DNA of 64,000 nucleotides from Dipylidium caninum (lineage: Eukaryota; Platyhelminthes; Cestoda; Cyclophyllidea; Dipylidiidae). The translations under genes were made by a program, and so were the position numbers. Of this stretch, positions 50,061 through 61,699 are shown piece by piece (position 1 is the stretch's first letter; each line of letters starts with the position of its first letter). The stretch covers positions 62,001 to 126,000 of the forward strand of contig QEYB01000515.1 of assembly GCA_017562135.1 (NCBI GenBank), in the 5' to 3' direction. Under the pieces are notes generated by a model. That model searched no databases, was not told where the DNA came from, and saw only the letters and a program-made list of their open reading frames with translations.

Positions 50061-52284
50061 GCGCTTCGCGAATTCGTCAAGTCGCGCAGGTCAGAATAGC
50101 ACCAGTCGACCAACATGACTACACGGCATTTGTTTAGTCGACGATGGTCAAGAAGGTCACCGAAAAATCCTGTCGCCCTCCTTCACGGTGGGCAGCAAGT
50201 GAGAGCTGTGTTGACCTTCTCCGCTCCAAAGCTCCGGGCATAACGTGAGTGAGGAGGGAGAGACAGACACTCTGACCAAGTCATTGCCATGAGCCTGGTG
50301 TCAACCTTTTCTAGAGTTCACTATGTCAACCTTGGACAAGAATCTTTTCCCGCTTTTCACACACTTTCTTTCTTTGTCTCTCATTGCCTTTTTCGAAAAA
50401 ACGCTTTGCCGCCATTTAGGGCAATTTCGAAGGCGACTTGGAGCCCCGTCGCTGAGACCGGACCAACTGGCGTTAGCAGAGTGCGAGCGGAACGTCCCCT
50501 TTAAGCTCACCACTCGCACACTCCCGCCCCTCCCGCCTCCCTCCGCATCGCCACATTCTGGTACCACGTCAGCAAGCTTTAGGCTCTTCTCCCGAGTTTG
50601 CGATTCCTTCGGTGGGACGAAGGCCTCACTTCAATCAGAAAAGTACAGTCTGCAGAAAGGCGACTACGCCATGGAGACTACCGTCTTTCCGATTCTTCGC
50701 CTCCCTCATTCCCCTCTTTCCCCCTCCCGGGCTGCTCATCTTCCTCTCATAGTCCTCCCAAGCTCCTCTTTCAACTCCTTTCCTCAGCTACTCGTCTACT
50801 CACTTGTCACTTTGTCGAATATTTGACATAACTCGTGACAGACTTATGGAAATAAGGGTTCGAAGGGTTCTCCTAGTTGATGATATTTCGTCGGCATATT
50901 ACCGACTTCTAAGCCACATAAACCGCATCAACTTCCACCTGCCCTTGTCGGGCTAATTTCAAATGGCAAATCGAGCAAGCTACAAGCTCTAGTTGGAAAC
51001 TCCTAAGAAGATTCGTGGTGCAATGTTAAGATCTCTGATTTGTCCACTGAGAGTGGAAACAGACAAATAAGGAATCCAGCCAAACAGCAAATAGGAAAAT
51101 AGGAATTACTGAAAAGACAGCCACCCTGCCACATATTAGCGAACAACAAGACTTGAACCACACTGCGCTCACACTCTGGGCAATGCAACTGAGTGTTGCT
51201 TTTCCTTATCGCCTATTGCAAAATGTATGGAGAGTTGGGAGAAAGGACTCAGACGCAAGTTGACAACAAGACTGGGCTCACAGTTTTCGGTGCTGTCTGG
51301 TGCATTTTGGGTGGAGATACTGCAGTACGCTGACAGGAACTGACAGCTCGCATGTGGAAATGCACCTTCAGCTCGCTTTTTTCCCCAACGTAGTTAAATT
51401 TTTTCTCTCTCTCTCCGTCCACACGACCTCGTCTCACTCCGATTTCGTCCAGAGCTCCTGCAGTCCACCGTGTCTACGCCGTGCATGCATGTTCCCACAA
51501 GCAGAGTAGGTTCACCCTCGTCCCCTGCACATGCCACCACCTCTCCACTTTAATGTTCGAGCGATAAGTCAGAGCTCCACCGAGAATGGTCCTCAATGCA
51601 CGAAGTTCCGTCTCTGCTGCCTCTGCTAACCGCCTCCGTGGAAGAGCAATTCGAGACTCTTATCACTGACAGCGGGGATTCAACACTCCTAACAACTTGG
51701 GAGGCGACATGTGCATAGGTGGTTACGGATATTTCTACTCGCCATCACAAAGCGAACCCCCGCGGCTTATTCAACACCGCAGAATGGAAGTGGGTACGAG
51801 ATTATACGCCTGGTGCGTTGCGCAATGTTTCAAGGGCAAAAGTAATCACAAGCGTTCTTACTACGCTCTCATGCCAGCGTGCTCTTCCGTCGTCAGCCAC
51901 ACTCGCCTCCTGCAGCATCCTCAACCACACTGGTCGGAGTCCACGTCACAGTGACTACTGACAGGCTTGTCACTCGGTGTGCGTGTGAGCGGAGGAGATC
52001 GCCATCTCTGCACTGTTTGAGATGTTGGCGCATGTCAAGGGCTTGGACACTAGGGTTTGCGTTTAGTGACCTGCTCCACTAGTCAGTCATGTGTTCAGTC
52101 GGGTGAAGGAGACTAGTGAGCCAACTTCCCTACAGCCAAACCATGTCCCCTCCACATCAGCACTTGTCATCAGAACCAGGCTGCACCATTTACCAGTACT
52201 TTTTTATTGTGCCAACTTCAGGAACCAAGTGTGAGAAGTCGCAGCAGCCAACGTGAATTTCCACAGATTCCCTTCTGGATGGAC
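50061..52284. other. Intergenic stretch, no gene recognised
   Basis: I see no clear repeat-unit match and no convincing exon. A T/C-rich open frame at 50323-50826 lacks domain features and looks like a chance frame. AATAAA on the minus strand (52203-52208) belongs to the gene at 52285-53873. Short open frames at 51697-51961 are not supported. Confidence 0.4.
52203..52208 (-). terminator. Polyadenylation signal AATAAA of the gene at 52285-53873
   Basis: The minus strand reads aataaa (plus strand tttatt). It lies about 80 bp downstream of the proposed TGA, in the expected window for a short 3' UTR. This supports the last exon of the model. Confidence 0.5.
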
Positions 52285-53873
52285 TCATTGCTGTAGTGAT
52301 TGTCTGCAATGGTGAAAAGGAAACCGGCCATATAATGTGAAGGCCTGGTCAAAATGACACCGAGAAGTGCGTTTGCACCGAGTGCTACCCCAAAGACAGG
52401 TTAGAAGAAGTGGACCGCAGCGGTCCGCCTCGCAACGAATGCCTCCCATTGTCGGAAGAGTTGTTCGACCTACCCCAATCTATCACGTAAGTCGCGTAGT
52501 ACGGTGTCCCCCTGTAATCACTGCAGCAGGAGAGGTAATCAACAGGATGTCGCCTCCTCACCGTTATCGTGAAATTCACAAATTTGTCGTCCGTGCTGTT
52601 TCCTGCAAGGGGAGCAGTCAGAAGGAAATTTGACTATTAATTGACAGAGCAACGCACAAACACCAGAATGTCAGAAATGCGTGCTGGTAGGCTTACGGAG
52701 ACTAACTATTTCCGGAAAGTTGTCCGTATCATTCTGCACGGTGCCGTTAATATTCTTGTAAGCATAATTTGGAAGTCTTCCCACGCGTATAGCAAACTAG
52801 ACAAACAGAAATCACTCACACTAGTTAACGTGTCATAAGGCAATGGAAAGGGGGAATACAAATGCACTGGGCGGTCAGTCAAGTAAGGTGTGGAAGGAAC
52901 TCTTTCCACCACTACGAGACTCTGTGCACACCGAAGTCAAGTATGATGCTTAAGTTGTAAAAGCAAGAGCTATGCAATTGTGAATAAATAGGGAAATCAG
53001 GCGAGGTTCATCCTCATAAGCAATGCAGACTACAGGGTAGGCTTACATTTTTGGTCTTCTTGTAGTGCCTGCACACGACTGACAGCGTTTCCTTGTTCTT
53101 TGCGGCAACGAAGAAGGAATCCTTCGGATCCACGAAGATACCTTGGAAGTGGAGTGAGAAATGTGCTTGTTCCTTTGTGAAACGACATTGAAGTGAAATA
53201 ATGAAGTTACATTCATGGCAGCGTACCAGCATCCGAGACACTCCACACTCCATCAGGAAACACGGCAATGGAAACCGGCAATAGTGAACGGTTTGTGGGC
53301 ATGAATTGAATCCACGACATACCGCGACGGATAATACCAGACATCTGCACCTCTGCGTGAGATGCATTGACTAATGAAACGGTGGGGAAAGGAAGAGCGT
53401 TATCGTCTACGAGGTTGAGAAGCCGCTGTGGTGCCGGGGCTGGTACAGCGTGCGTGTGGCGCGTAGGTGGGGAATGGACTCGAACGTACCCTGAGTGTAG
53501 GAACAATTGAAGTATTCGGTGGAGCAGTCGCCGCGTCTTATTTTGGTGCGATTTGATATACGGGAGAATTTATACACCCAGACGGTCTGCATGGAACACC
53601 AAAATAGCGTGTCAGTGATGAAGTACAATAAGACTCGGTGGCGAGAAGTCGACTTACGTTGTATTTGCCGGGAAGCGCGAAATTGAGGAAGAACGAACTG
53701 TTGACGGAACCGCTCACGATTCTGTTTTCATTTCGCAAGCTTTCAAGTTCTGCCAATTGGTTATTTTAAGAGAGAGCTCTGTCACAGCGCATTCCACAAT
53801 CAGCCTACCATCACCCTCGCCCCCACGCCCACCTCTCCTTACCTCTCTCCCGTCCTCTCCTACTGAAACCCAT
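52285..53873 (-). CDS. Multi-exon glycoprotein gene of unknown family (10 exons, about 296 aa)
   Basis: Minus-strand exons: 53843-53873, 53658-53749, 53490-53586, 53227-53439, 53047-53165, 52820-52921, 52697-52754, 52562-52602, 52474-52511 and 52285-52384. Every intron starts GT and ends AG, lengths run 50-125 bp, and all phases agree, giving one open frame from ATG (53873) to TGA (52285). An AATAAA lies at 52203-52208, about 80 bp past the stop. A stop precedes the ATG in frame. The product has nine N-glycosylation sequons (NSS, NRT, NCS, NAS, NRS, NGT, NDT, NST, NFT), so it is probably secreted or the luminal part of a membrane protein. Yet the start (MGFSRRGRE) is not a signal peptide, so a further 5' exon may be missing. 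I recognise no family. The last two exons are the least certain; an alternative acceptor exists at about 52302. Confidence 0.75.
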
Positions 53874-55480
53874 TCAGTTCAGGTGTGTCTCACCACACTG
53901 CTCAGGTGAAAACTCGGCCAGTGCAACCAGTCTCCACCAGTCTCGCCTTACGCCCTTCCCATCCACTGCAGGCCGAGCGTTCTGCTACTTGTTTAACTTA
54001 CACTCGCCTACGAGTTGCCATCAGCTCCACGCACGGCCACGCGACTGAGAGGTGGGTGTGGCAAGTGGGGACAATGGTGCTGGGGGAAGAGTGTTAAGCG
54101 AAAGGGTCGAGTGTTATGCTGAGGAGATGGGGCCCAACTTACTTCCGTTCATGCACAGTGTCTTGAAGAAGGGAAGTGTCGCTCCTTCCAACAAGGTGAT
54201 GATTTTTAACAAAGGCAATGCCGTTTCAATCAGCATTGTTTGTGCAGTTGAGGCCTCCGTGTCATGTGCGCCACATTTATCCTCTCTCAAGTAGGTCAAC
54301 ATGCGAATTCGCATTGGTTTTCAACGCCGACATGTGCTCCGACTAGCGGCGTCGTCTTGGGGCCCACACGGGCTCATATGGCGTCATCACGCAAATTTAA
54401 TCACACCCCGATTAATTTCACTTTCTGCCTGGCCTCACTGAGGCCCAAAAAAACGCGTTTACGCATTTCCGATCTACTCGGGCTGTCCAACCACCTGCAA
54501 TCGCACGAACGATGAGATGCGGACCGTCCCAACCTCCACTGGTTTATAAGCAGGTCGGGTGGAGCAGACGGGGAGAGAGAATGCGCCCCCACGCACGTAT
54601 GTGCAGCGGTAGGAGTGCACATCTGGTCAGACAGTCTCCCTCTGAGGGAACTAGTGTACGCAATTGCTGGAATGGCACATTTGGCCAAGGCGTCTGTACC
54701 GCGTGGACCGCGACACGAAAGGCGTCTTGTGCCTCAGTTGTCACGTTTGGTGTAAGGCTGGATGTGTTCACGCCACCAAAATGCAAGAAGGTGTCCGCCC
54801 AACTCAAGCCGATCTTCTTGTCAGTACAGCCGGTGGACACCCAGTGGCCTCAATCCGACACTGACAATTTGTTGCCACAAGGTCTTTCCCAACACGTCCA
54901 GAGGCTGCAGTGATAAGGCACTAGGTGGGAGGAGGGAAGACTGCTTAGAGGCATGCCGACGTACCGGGAGGAAACGGATTGTGTGAGTTGATGGGGCAAC
55001 AGAACATTGTTCGAAGTGGGAGGATCTTACAGAGAGATGTCCAGTGAAAGAACAACACAAATGTCACTAGTCATTTCGCTAACGAAAGCTCGGTACACAC
55101 CCGTCAGCACACAGATCGCAACTCTGTGGTTATCCGCTTTTGCGCATTTCCATGTGCATAGTCAGGATGATCTGCTCTTGCACCACCAAGGCGGCAGTGA
55201 TTGTCCTTCAATCGGGTTGACTCAAAGGCGTTCTCGTGCTTGGCCTTTTGACACCGTCTTGTCGGCGAACAGGTCCATTTGCCATTGCACAACAACAACA
55301 ACAACAACATCAACACACCTTGAGGCCGCATTCATGGGCACATGGTGCCACTGAATGTGGCAAGAAGGGCGTGAGAATGGTCTTGTGAGAAGAAGAGGGC
55401 GGCCTTCAGTGGTGGCAACGTCAACGAGAAGCCAACAAGCAGAGCCTTCATGGCCACAACATCCCACACCGGGTCTTTGC
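53874..55480. other. Intergenic stretch between the two gene models
   Basis: No exon chain could be assembled here. An (AAC)n run lies at 55290-55309. Open frames on both strands at 54.5-54.9 kb are of similar quality, so none is called. Confidence 0.4.
55290..55309. repeat. (AAC)n microsatellite
   Basis: Six to seven AAC repeats. They encode poly-Thr, poly-Val or poly-Leu in different frames, none of which is credible. Confidence 0.9.
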
Positions 55481-55813
55481 CCACAATGTCCCGTTCGCGC
55501 GTGTGAAGTTCTCTTCTACGTCCTCTGCCAAAGGAGGCTATGCTTTGATGCTTGTCAGCGTTTTGCAGTGAGATAGGAAATACAAAAAGTGGCGCATATC
55601 TCCGACGTCCGATGTTGCCTTGTTGAACAAACGAACTCCTGCTACCTCATCGACTCGCGTAACACTTTCTCTTGCACCACATTATCACCTCACTTGGCAA
55701 CCTCCCATCACATCCCAACGCCTACGCTCTTCACGCTACTATGTTCACCCGTGATGTTTCCATGAAGTGCAGCTTCTACTCACGTTGATTGAGTTTATTT
55801 GTGTCTACCACAG

Positions 55814-55991
55814 TTCAAGTGCTGGCAGGCGAGTCAAACGTCACTCGTCAGTCTGTTACACTTTTTCTGCGAGGCCGTAAGTGCACTCTCGCAGAACAGA
55901 CTTGTGGCACGACAGATGGTGACCGCGCTTCCTTGCGGCATTCGCTCCTCTTTGCACCCACTAAAAACATTTCTGGCGTGCGAAGGAGGAG
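55814..55991 (+). CDS. Probable upstream exon of the plus-strand gene (uncertain)
   Basis: This exon-like frame begins after a good acceptor (tgtctaccacag) with FKCWQASQ and runs to LACEGG before a GT at 55992. An upstream piece ending at 55567 (CEVLFYVLCQRRLC... then gtgaga) joins it in phase 0. It joins the next exon at 56201 (acceptor gagccag) in phase 1. The encoded piece is Leu/Cys-rich and helical in character, with no recognised domain. The link to the downstream exons rests only on phase agreement. Confidence 0.35.
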
Positions 55992-56214
55992 GTGAAAGGG
56001 AAGATTAGGCGGAGGGGCGAAGCATACGAGCCATTGTGGAAGAGGATGTTCTGCGTTCATTTTACTACCTTGAGTTTTGCACTAGCATGACCGCTTAGGC
56101 CATTCTGTGAAACCAAGGTTCAACGAATCCGAATGCTCATGAGCGGGCTGCGTGTGCTGCGTGTGCTCCGTGAAAGGTAGTCTTGTGAAGTGAGAGCCAG
56201 TAGAGGGCATCCCC

Positions 56215-56909
56215 ATGGCAGCTGGACGCGAATTGAAAAGGTGGATGTGGACGCCGTTGATGCTGCACACGGTGAGTTCGTGTATCGCCCGCACCGCGGC
56301 GTCTCCATCGGAAGTGGCCCGAGTGGAAACTGTGAGATGGAAAATACTACTTTCTCGTCCTCTTAACCCCCAGTCCCTTCTCGCTTTTGTTAGCACACTT
56401 CAGCAGGCCATCAGTGAGGCGAGCAACGACTTGCGTAACCCACGGTATGTGTGTGAGAAGGTACTTCATGTTTTAGAGTAGGTTTCCTCTTATCTCCTCC
56501 AATCCACGATAGTTCGGCTTCATTTTTACCGACAGTCAGTCAGTCATTTGCTTGGTCACTCATTTGTTGATTTGCTAATTCAATCTCACTCGCCCACTGA
56601 ATGGATGCCGAAGCGCAAAAGGGCATTAATATGCGGGCAGGGAGTCTCGACCTCCTCAACATACTCAGCAGTCAGTAATTTCTTTTCACCGTCCACCGTC
56701 CATTCGTCGGGTGAACCTGCTAAGAGAGGGTGAGTTGAGCATTGAGGTAATTGGTGGCGCACAGAACGCAGTGCCTAAAGTGTACTTTGGCGAGTTGCCG
56801 TCCCCTAGAATGAAGGAAGAAAAGAGGTGAAGCGACTGGCTGATGTTGAAGATTCGTCGATATTTCTCTCCGTTGGAGAATACTCCACTCCGGCTGGCGT
56901 ACGACGAAG
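56215..56909 (+). CDS. Multi-exon plus-strand gene of unknown family (core exons)
   Basis: Four exons connect in phase: 56215-56271 (MAAGRELKRWMW..., donor gtgagt), 56374-56444 (SLLAFVSTLQQAISEASN..., acceptor after a long pyrimidine tract, donor gtatgt), 56544-56729 (HLLGHSFVDLL... then a Ser/Thr-rich stretch, donor gtgagt) and 56820-56909 (KEVKRLADVEDSS...). Introns are 90-103 bp, close to those of the neighbouring gene. The product begins helical and becomes disordered. The ATG at 56215 sits in a good context (ccccatggc), but the gene may extend upstream (see 55814-55991). Downstream, a 247-nt open piece at 57073-57319 joins in phase, and the acidic exons at 58.4-59.1 kb may be its 3' end. 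I recognise no family. Confidence 0.55.
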
Positions 56910-57072
56910 GTGGAAGGGAAGAACAGTTGGATGTGTCAGTTCTCCTATCGCCAAGTGCCGCCTAGTGAGCTTGGTGTTGTGGGGAGTCTAAATCACTCAA
57001 CACCATGCCATGTCATATGCTGATAACGCAAGACATTTTCACCGACCGGATGAATGCGCAATCGCCTGGAAG

Positions 57073-57319
57073 TGTTAACGGGACTCCCACCATTAACTGC
57101 ATTAACTCGTTAACCCAAGGCGACCACTGCCTTAACAACCAAACCTGGCAAAGCATTTATCGCACGGTGGAGTGCTCGAGGTCGACTCTGCTGGCATCCA
57201 CGGGGTTGGGGGAGAAATCGAGCTTCGGAGAGCGAGTAGAGGGACTGCGAAACAGCGGTCAAAATGCATGTTGGAGGGAGGAAAGGCATCATCTAAAATG
57301 CAAATCTTTGACCCTCAAT
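57073..57319 (+). CDS. Possible further exon of the plus-strand gene
   Basis: An open piece, polar and Asn/Ser-rich (VNGTPTINCINSLTQ at its start). It follows an AG at 57071-57072 and ends before gtgggt at 57320. Its phase fits the exon ending at 56909. The acceptor has a poor pyrimidine tract, so this is tentative. Confidence 0.3.
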
Positions 57320-58044
57320 GTGGGTAAACCGCCAAAATAACTTACACTTTCCCTGTTCACGAGTGGTCTCCATTTCGAAAACAGAGCGTCATCTCAGTTG
57401 GATGAGAGTGGATTTTTCAAGTGCACGCTCGTGACAGCATCTGATTATTCTCTTTAAAGAGCGCCACAACCTTTGCATATTCTATTTATTTACTTATTCA
57501 TTCCCGCTCATACGGCCTGGTCACCTTGCATGACGAGCCGCCAAATCCTTCTCAGGTGATGTTGACAATGGCGAAAGTCCCATTTTATGCATACACCCTC
57601 ACAATGAGCCCAAGGAGTCACACGACCCAAATGCTCAGCCTACTACCAACCCCCGACGAATCATTCTCTTTTCCTCAAATTTTTCCCTACTTCCCTTCAG
57701 CTATCAAACGCTGCTTTTCTACACACGTGGGAGGCAGAAGTGTCACAACTTCAAGTCTAATAACCCACCTTTGCTTTTTGCATGGTCCCCACGCCTGTGT
57801 ATGCTGATATCCGGTGATTTTGTGATCATTTGACGAATATGCCTATGTGCAGCAGTTGTGTTCATCTTCACCCCGTAGACGCTGATTAGCCAGTCAGAAC
57901 GACATGGGGGTTGCCACGTTCGCCCGATCCGCAATGCAGTGCCGCTGCATGTTGAGGCTCTTTTGCGTGGATTGTGTGAGAATCAAGAGCCAAAGTGCCT
58001 GCACCGGATTAGACGCAGGCACGGAAAAGGCGAATTCCCTTCAC

Positions 58045-58260
58045 GAAGATGTTAACATGTTTTACCGACAGGCAACTCCTGCAAGTGCACTGCTTCTACT
58101 GTAACGAAATGCTGGCCAAAAATGCTGCAATGTATGGAGAAAAACCGAAGGACTCGTCGTCCAGCATACCCGGTGCAGTGAACTGACGGAGAAGTTTTCG
58201 GAGGACTCAACTTTATACCATACGTTTTGAGCATGAGGCAGTCCAATCCACGGGATATAA
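58045..58260 (-). repeat. Inverted, diverged fragment of the repeat unit inside the gene region
   Basis: The reverse complement resembles 13955-14150 (and 35075-35270). Shared words include TGGATTGGACTGCC and the GAGTCCTTCGGTTTT run, in the same order. It lies between the exon pieces at 57.3 and 58.4 kb of the plus-strand gene model, as an intronic insertion would. Confidence 0.75.
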
Positions 58261-58390
58261 GGAAGAGGGTGGAAAGCCTTTTCGCCTCTGCCAGAGATGG
58301 TATAAGCCAACAATGCTTAATGGAAGCGGCCAGGGAAGGAAGAGAGAGGCCCTCTTTTGAACAAAGGCAGGGCTGAAAGCCTTCCCACAG

Positions 58391-59134
58391 CTATCGTTGG
58401 CAATGTGAGCGGCTATAAACGTCGTCGCAAATTCAATCCCACGACCGCAGCCGCAGCCGCAGCCGCAGCCGCCGCTGCTGTCGCCATACGGACTGCTTGC
58501 GAAGCAAATGAGGAAGACGAAGTAGAGAAGAAAGGTGTTGAATTAGAAGTGGAGGCGAAGGCGAAGGCGGAAGTGGAAGTGAAAGTGAAAGTGTCGACAA
58601 AAACTGGGGAATGAGAGTGGAATGACCGAGGTGACTGGCATGAAAGGGGAGACCGAGCCAGAATCAATGTCTTTAGCAGGAACCGAGACAAAGAGTGGCG
58701 AGTGAGGGCCGAAGAGCAAGAGGAGGTGGAACTGCCGGTATAAGCAGAAAAGCAAAGGCAATTGGAGATGAAATTGGAGGGAAGATCAGAAGAGAAGGTG
58801 GAAACGAAGGCGGAGGCGGAGGCGGAGGCGGAGACGGGGACGGAGACGGAGACGGAAAGTAAGGAGGACGACGAGTGGGAGGGAGGGAAGAAGAGGCGGA
58901 AGGAGGAGTGAGCACAACGGCATTGTTATCGGAGGTAGAATGTGAAAAGAAACAGAAACTGATTCCATAGAGTAAGAAGGAAGGGAGTCAGAAGGAGGGG
59001 ACGAATTACAATTGAGGGCATTGCCGTGGGAAGAGGATTCTGAGGAAGAGGACTATGAGTCCTTTGAAAAAGCGCTCGAGAGAATCCGTCGATGTTCACT
59101 TCGTCTGGAGATTGAACGCGCTCCTTCCGAGTAG
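58391..59134 (+). CDS. Low-complexity acidic C-terminal exons, possibly the 3' end of the plus-strand gene
   Basis: The frame from about 58391 (after acceptor cttcccacag) encodes a basic start, an Ala run and then Glu/Lys/Val-rich repeats to about 58610. A second Glu/Thr-rich piece ends at a gtaagg donor at 58859, and joins in frame to a last exon, 58977-59134. That exon has good coding character: LRALPWEEDSEEED, then an amphipathic KALERIRRCSLRLEIE, then the stop TAG at 59132-59134. The join between the first two pieces is unresolved. Acidic, Lys-rich disordered tails of this kind are common in nuclear proteins, but I do not infer a function. Confidence 0.45.
58446..58476. repeat. (GCAGCC)n repeat encoding poly-Ala
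   Basis: Four to five hexamers. On the plus strand it adds an Ala run (about 12) inside an otherwise charged open frame (YKRRRKFNPTT before, AIRTACEANEEDE after), which fits the adjacent exon. Confidence 0.9.
58811..58857. repeat. (GGCGGA)n / (GACGGA)n purine-rich repeat
   Basis: A homopurine-biased hexamer array encoding alternating Glu with Ala or Thr in the plus frame. It lies just before the proposed gtaagg donor. Confidence 0.85.
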
Positions 59135-61170
59135 CGCGGTGCAATGATTTGCGAGCGACTTTTGACTGAAAATGTGTCTCCTCTGCATAGGTTGCCAACC
59201 TACTGCCTTACACAGAGGTGATACCACGGGCTCGACCAATCGTCTGAGACGCAGTCTCACTGGACATCATGTATCCTCTTTAATTTCAATCTGGTTATCG
59301 TCTGACTGGGGCGTTTCTTCAATTTCCCTGTGTGTCACTTTTTGACTGCCCTCGCCTTGATGGCGGTCTTTCATCGGTCTCCCATCGCCATCCAAAGACA
59401 ACTTCGTCACCAGCACTTTTCACACTGCCTCGCCGTCGGTCAATTGGTGTTACATGGATAAACAATATCTCCTTCACTTTAAGGCTCATCAAGGTAAACA
59501 ACACCAACAAGAACGTTTTAGTGGTCCTTTATCTTGCCACAGTGGGAAGCCATTCTCATGAAAGCCGCGCCGTCAGCCATGAAATACCCAAGTGCCGCAG
59601 ATCAACTGATAACGTCGGTGGTTTGGGCTGAAGTCTAACGGGCTTAAGCGCATGATACAAGCACTTGAAAGTATAAAAAACAATGGGTGCAGCCTCAGTA
59701 TGAACCGGAGATGATCGCGTACCGAAGGGAACTAATGCAAAATCAGTAATGGAGGACTAATGAAAATATGAATTGAACTGAAATATGTTTACGTGAAGGA
59801 GAAGGAGCAGGCAGAATGCCCGTTCGCAAGACTACGTGCCAAGTAGAGTGACGGAAATGATAGGGTGGGAGACGGAATCATTCTTCCATATCAACTGGTG
59901 CGTGACTACATTGTTGGCCTCAACCTAAAAGTCATCACCACGGTGTTGCGCTCCTCATCAGAATATCACACTTCTAAAAAATCCTCTGCAGCTGGTAAAC
60001 TGTGATTTTCGACGACAGAAAAAATGACTCAATCGCTGACGGAAAAGCCGACGGAGTGTGCGAAAAACATGATCTAATGTGAAAATGGCTGGTGGCCGCT
60101 TACTACTTAATTCAATGATAAAAGTGAGCAAACATCTGAGCGCAAATGATGAACAAAAAGATGCCCTTTGATCTCATTCCCAAAAGGATTAAATAACGAC
60201 AAGGAGACACCCCTAAAAGGGCTGATTTCAGGATGGTATCACAAACGGGTTAGATGCACGGTGATTGTGGCCTCAGCACACACCACAGGCAATCAAGTCT
60301 GCAACTTCAGTGGCGAAGAAGTGACAAAAAGTTCGAATATCAAAAAATAAACTCCAACACGTTTCCACACAGTAACAAGAGGTTCGTCGAATGATGATAA
60401 ATTGAGTGGAGCAGACTTGAAGGAGGATTAGCAGGCAAAATGCCGTTGTGCACGGGTAGACGCCAAGTACAGCGTTGAAATGACGCCGAATGCGCAAGGT
60501 GAGCTCGGATAAGTCGTCTGGTCGCCGAAACAAAAGTTTGCCATTTCACAATGCCATAAGAAAAAGGTTTTACTTTTCGAGAATAATAACGGCATAGAAA
60601 CACCTTGGCAAATGGCATTGAAATCATGTATTAGAAGAAGGTAGAAAAGAGGAAGAAATGTTATTCTCAATCAATGCGAAGCAGCTTGCATGGATATTCT
60701 CTTAGGAAAGCGGACATCCATCCAACCAACCCACAAGCCAATTCTTCGCCTCTCTTCCATTCGCTTCAGAGTTGGTCGCTCCACATTAAGACGATATCAT
60801 TCGCCGCACCTACTTTGAAATGGGAAAATTTTCCTTGACCCTACTGTGAGCAAAAAGCTTTCTCCTCTCACCTGGCTCCTCTTATCACCTCGCACGGGAC
60901 TTCGTTCATTTCCTGACTCACTCAAATGGAATGCGTACTCGTCACAAAACTGTTGACAGCCATGGCAGTTATTCAGTAAATCTGTGTGCCACATGAGATG
61001 CAGAGACTTTTCCCCTTTTCTTTATTAGCATGTCTCGAATCCAAGCAACTTGGTCTGCGAAGTTTGCGAGTTGTTAATACATGGCATGAGAACATTCCGC
61101 GAGGCCCGTAATACCTGCATTCGGGTTTGCACTTATCCGCCTGCTCTCCCAACTCACATCTCCGCTGCCG
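59135..61170. other. Intergenic, A/T-richer stretch, with a local diverged direct repeat
   Basis: No exon chain was found. About 59815-59880 and 60430-60490 share the words agcaggca(g/a)aatgcc and cgccaagta.ag.g..gaaatga in order. They look like an old direct repeat about 610 bp apart. Confidence 0.45.
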
Positions 61171-61304
61171 TTGATCCCTCGAAGTCATGCCTCGGTGCGA
61201 AGTGTGGGGACGGGCGGGGCAACTAAGAGTTGGTCAGTCAATAAGTTTTGCGCTCGTACCCGTTCCACATCGCCTCCTCCCCCGTGTTCATTCGAGTTCC
61301 TACG

Positions 61305-61506
61305 GCCTCTTTCCTATCGCCTTGTATCATCTGGCAGATTGAACTGCCTCATGGTTAAAATTGCCGTTCACAAATTCAGTCTTTCACAACTTCTCCGGCA
61401 GTTACTGCGCAACCATGAGCATCTCATCCGCAAAAGCCGCCTCTTAGATCCCCTCATGTGGTCCACAGATTCTTTTTCTGACGTCTGTCATAATCTCAGA
61501 GTCTAG
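61305..61506 (+). CDS. Possible exon or end of a gene, unrecognised
   Basis: The open frame ends with a helical, basic-leucine-rich tail (SLSQLLRQLLRNHEHLIRK, then DPLMWSTDSFSDVCHNLRV and a stop at 61504-61506). The opposite strand is closed here. No start, splice partners or domain could be fixed, so it is a candidate only. Confidence 0.22.
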
Positions 61507-61699
61507 GTTCCATTCTTCCGCCAGGAAACCTGTGTTTCTCTTGACCCCACACGCACAGCACGCGTCCTTGCGAAAATCCGGCTTTCCCTCACTATGCCAC
61601 AAGGCGTGACGAGACAGCCAGCACTACGTGAAGACGTGCGAATTACAGAAATTATGCTTTGGGACCAACATTTATTACGCTGTGCGCTGTGGCATCAGT

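Noticed and set aside
50323..50826. 167-codon plus-strand open frame
   Set aside because: It is T/C-rich sequence giving a Ser/Leu/Phe/Pro-rich peptide with no domain, no splice partners and no copy. A chance frame is likelier.
56082..56396. 104-codon minus-strand open frame opposite the plus-strand exons
   Set aside because: The plus strand here gives a chain of exons with good splice sites and matching phases, while the minus frame has none.
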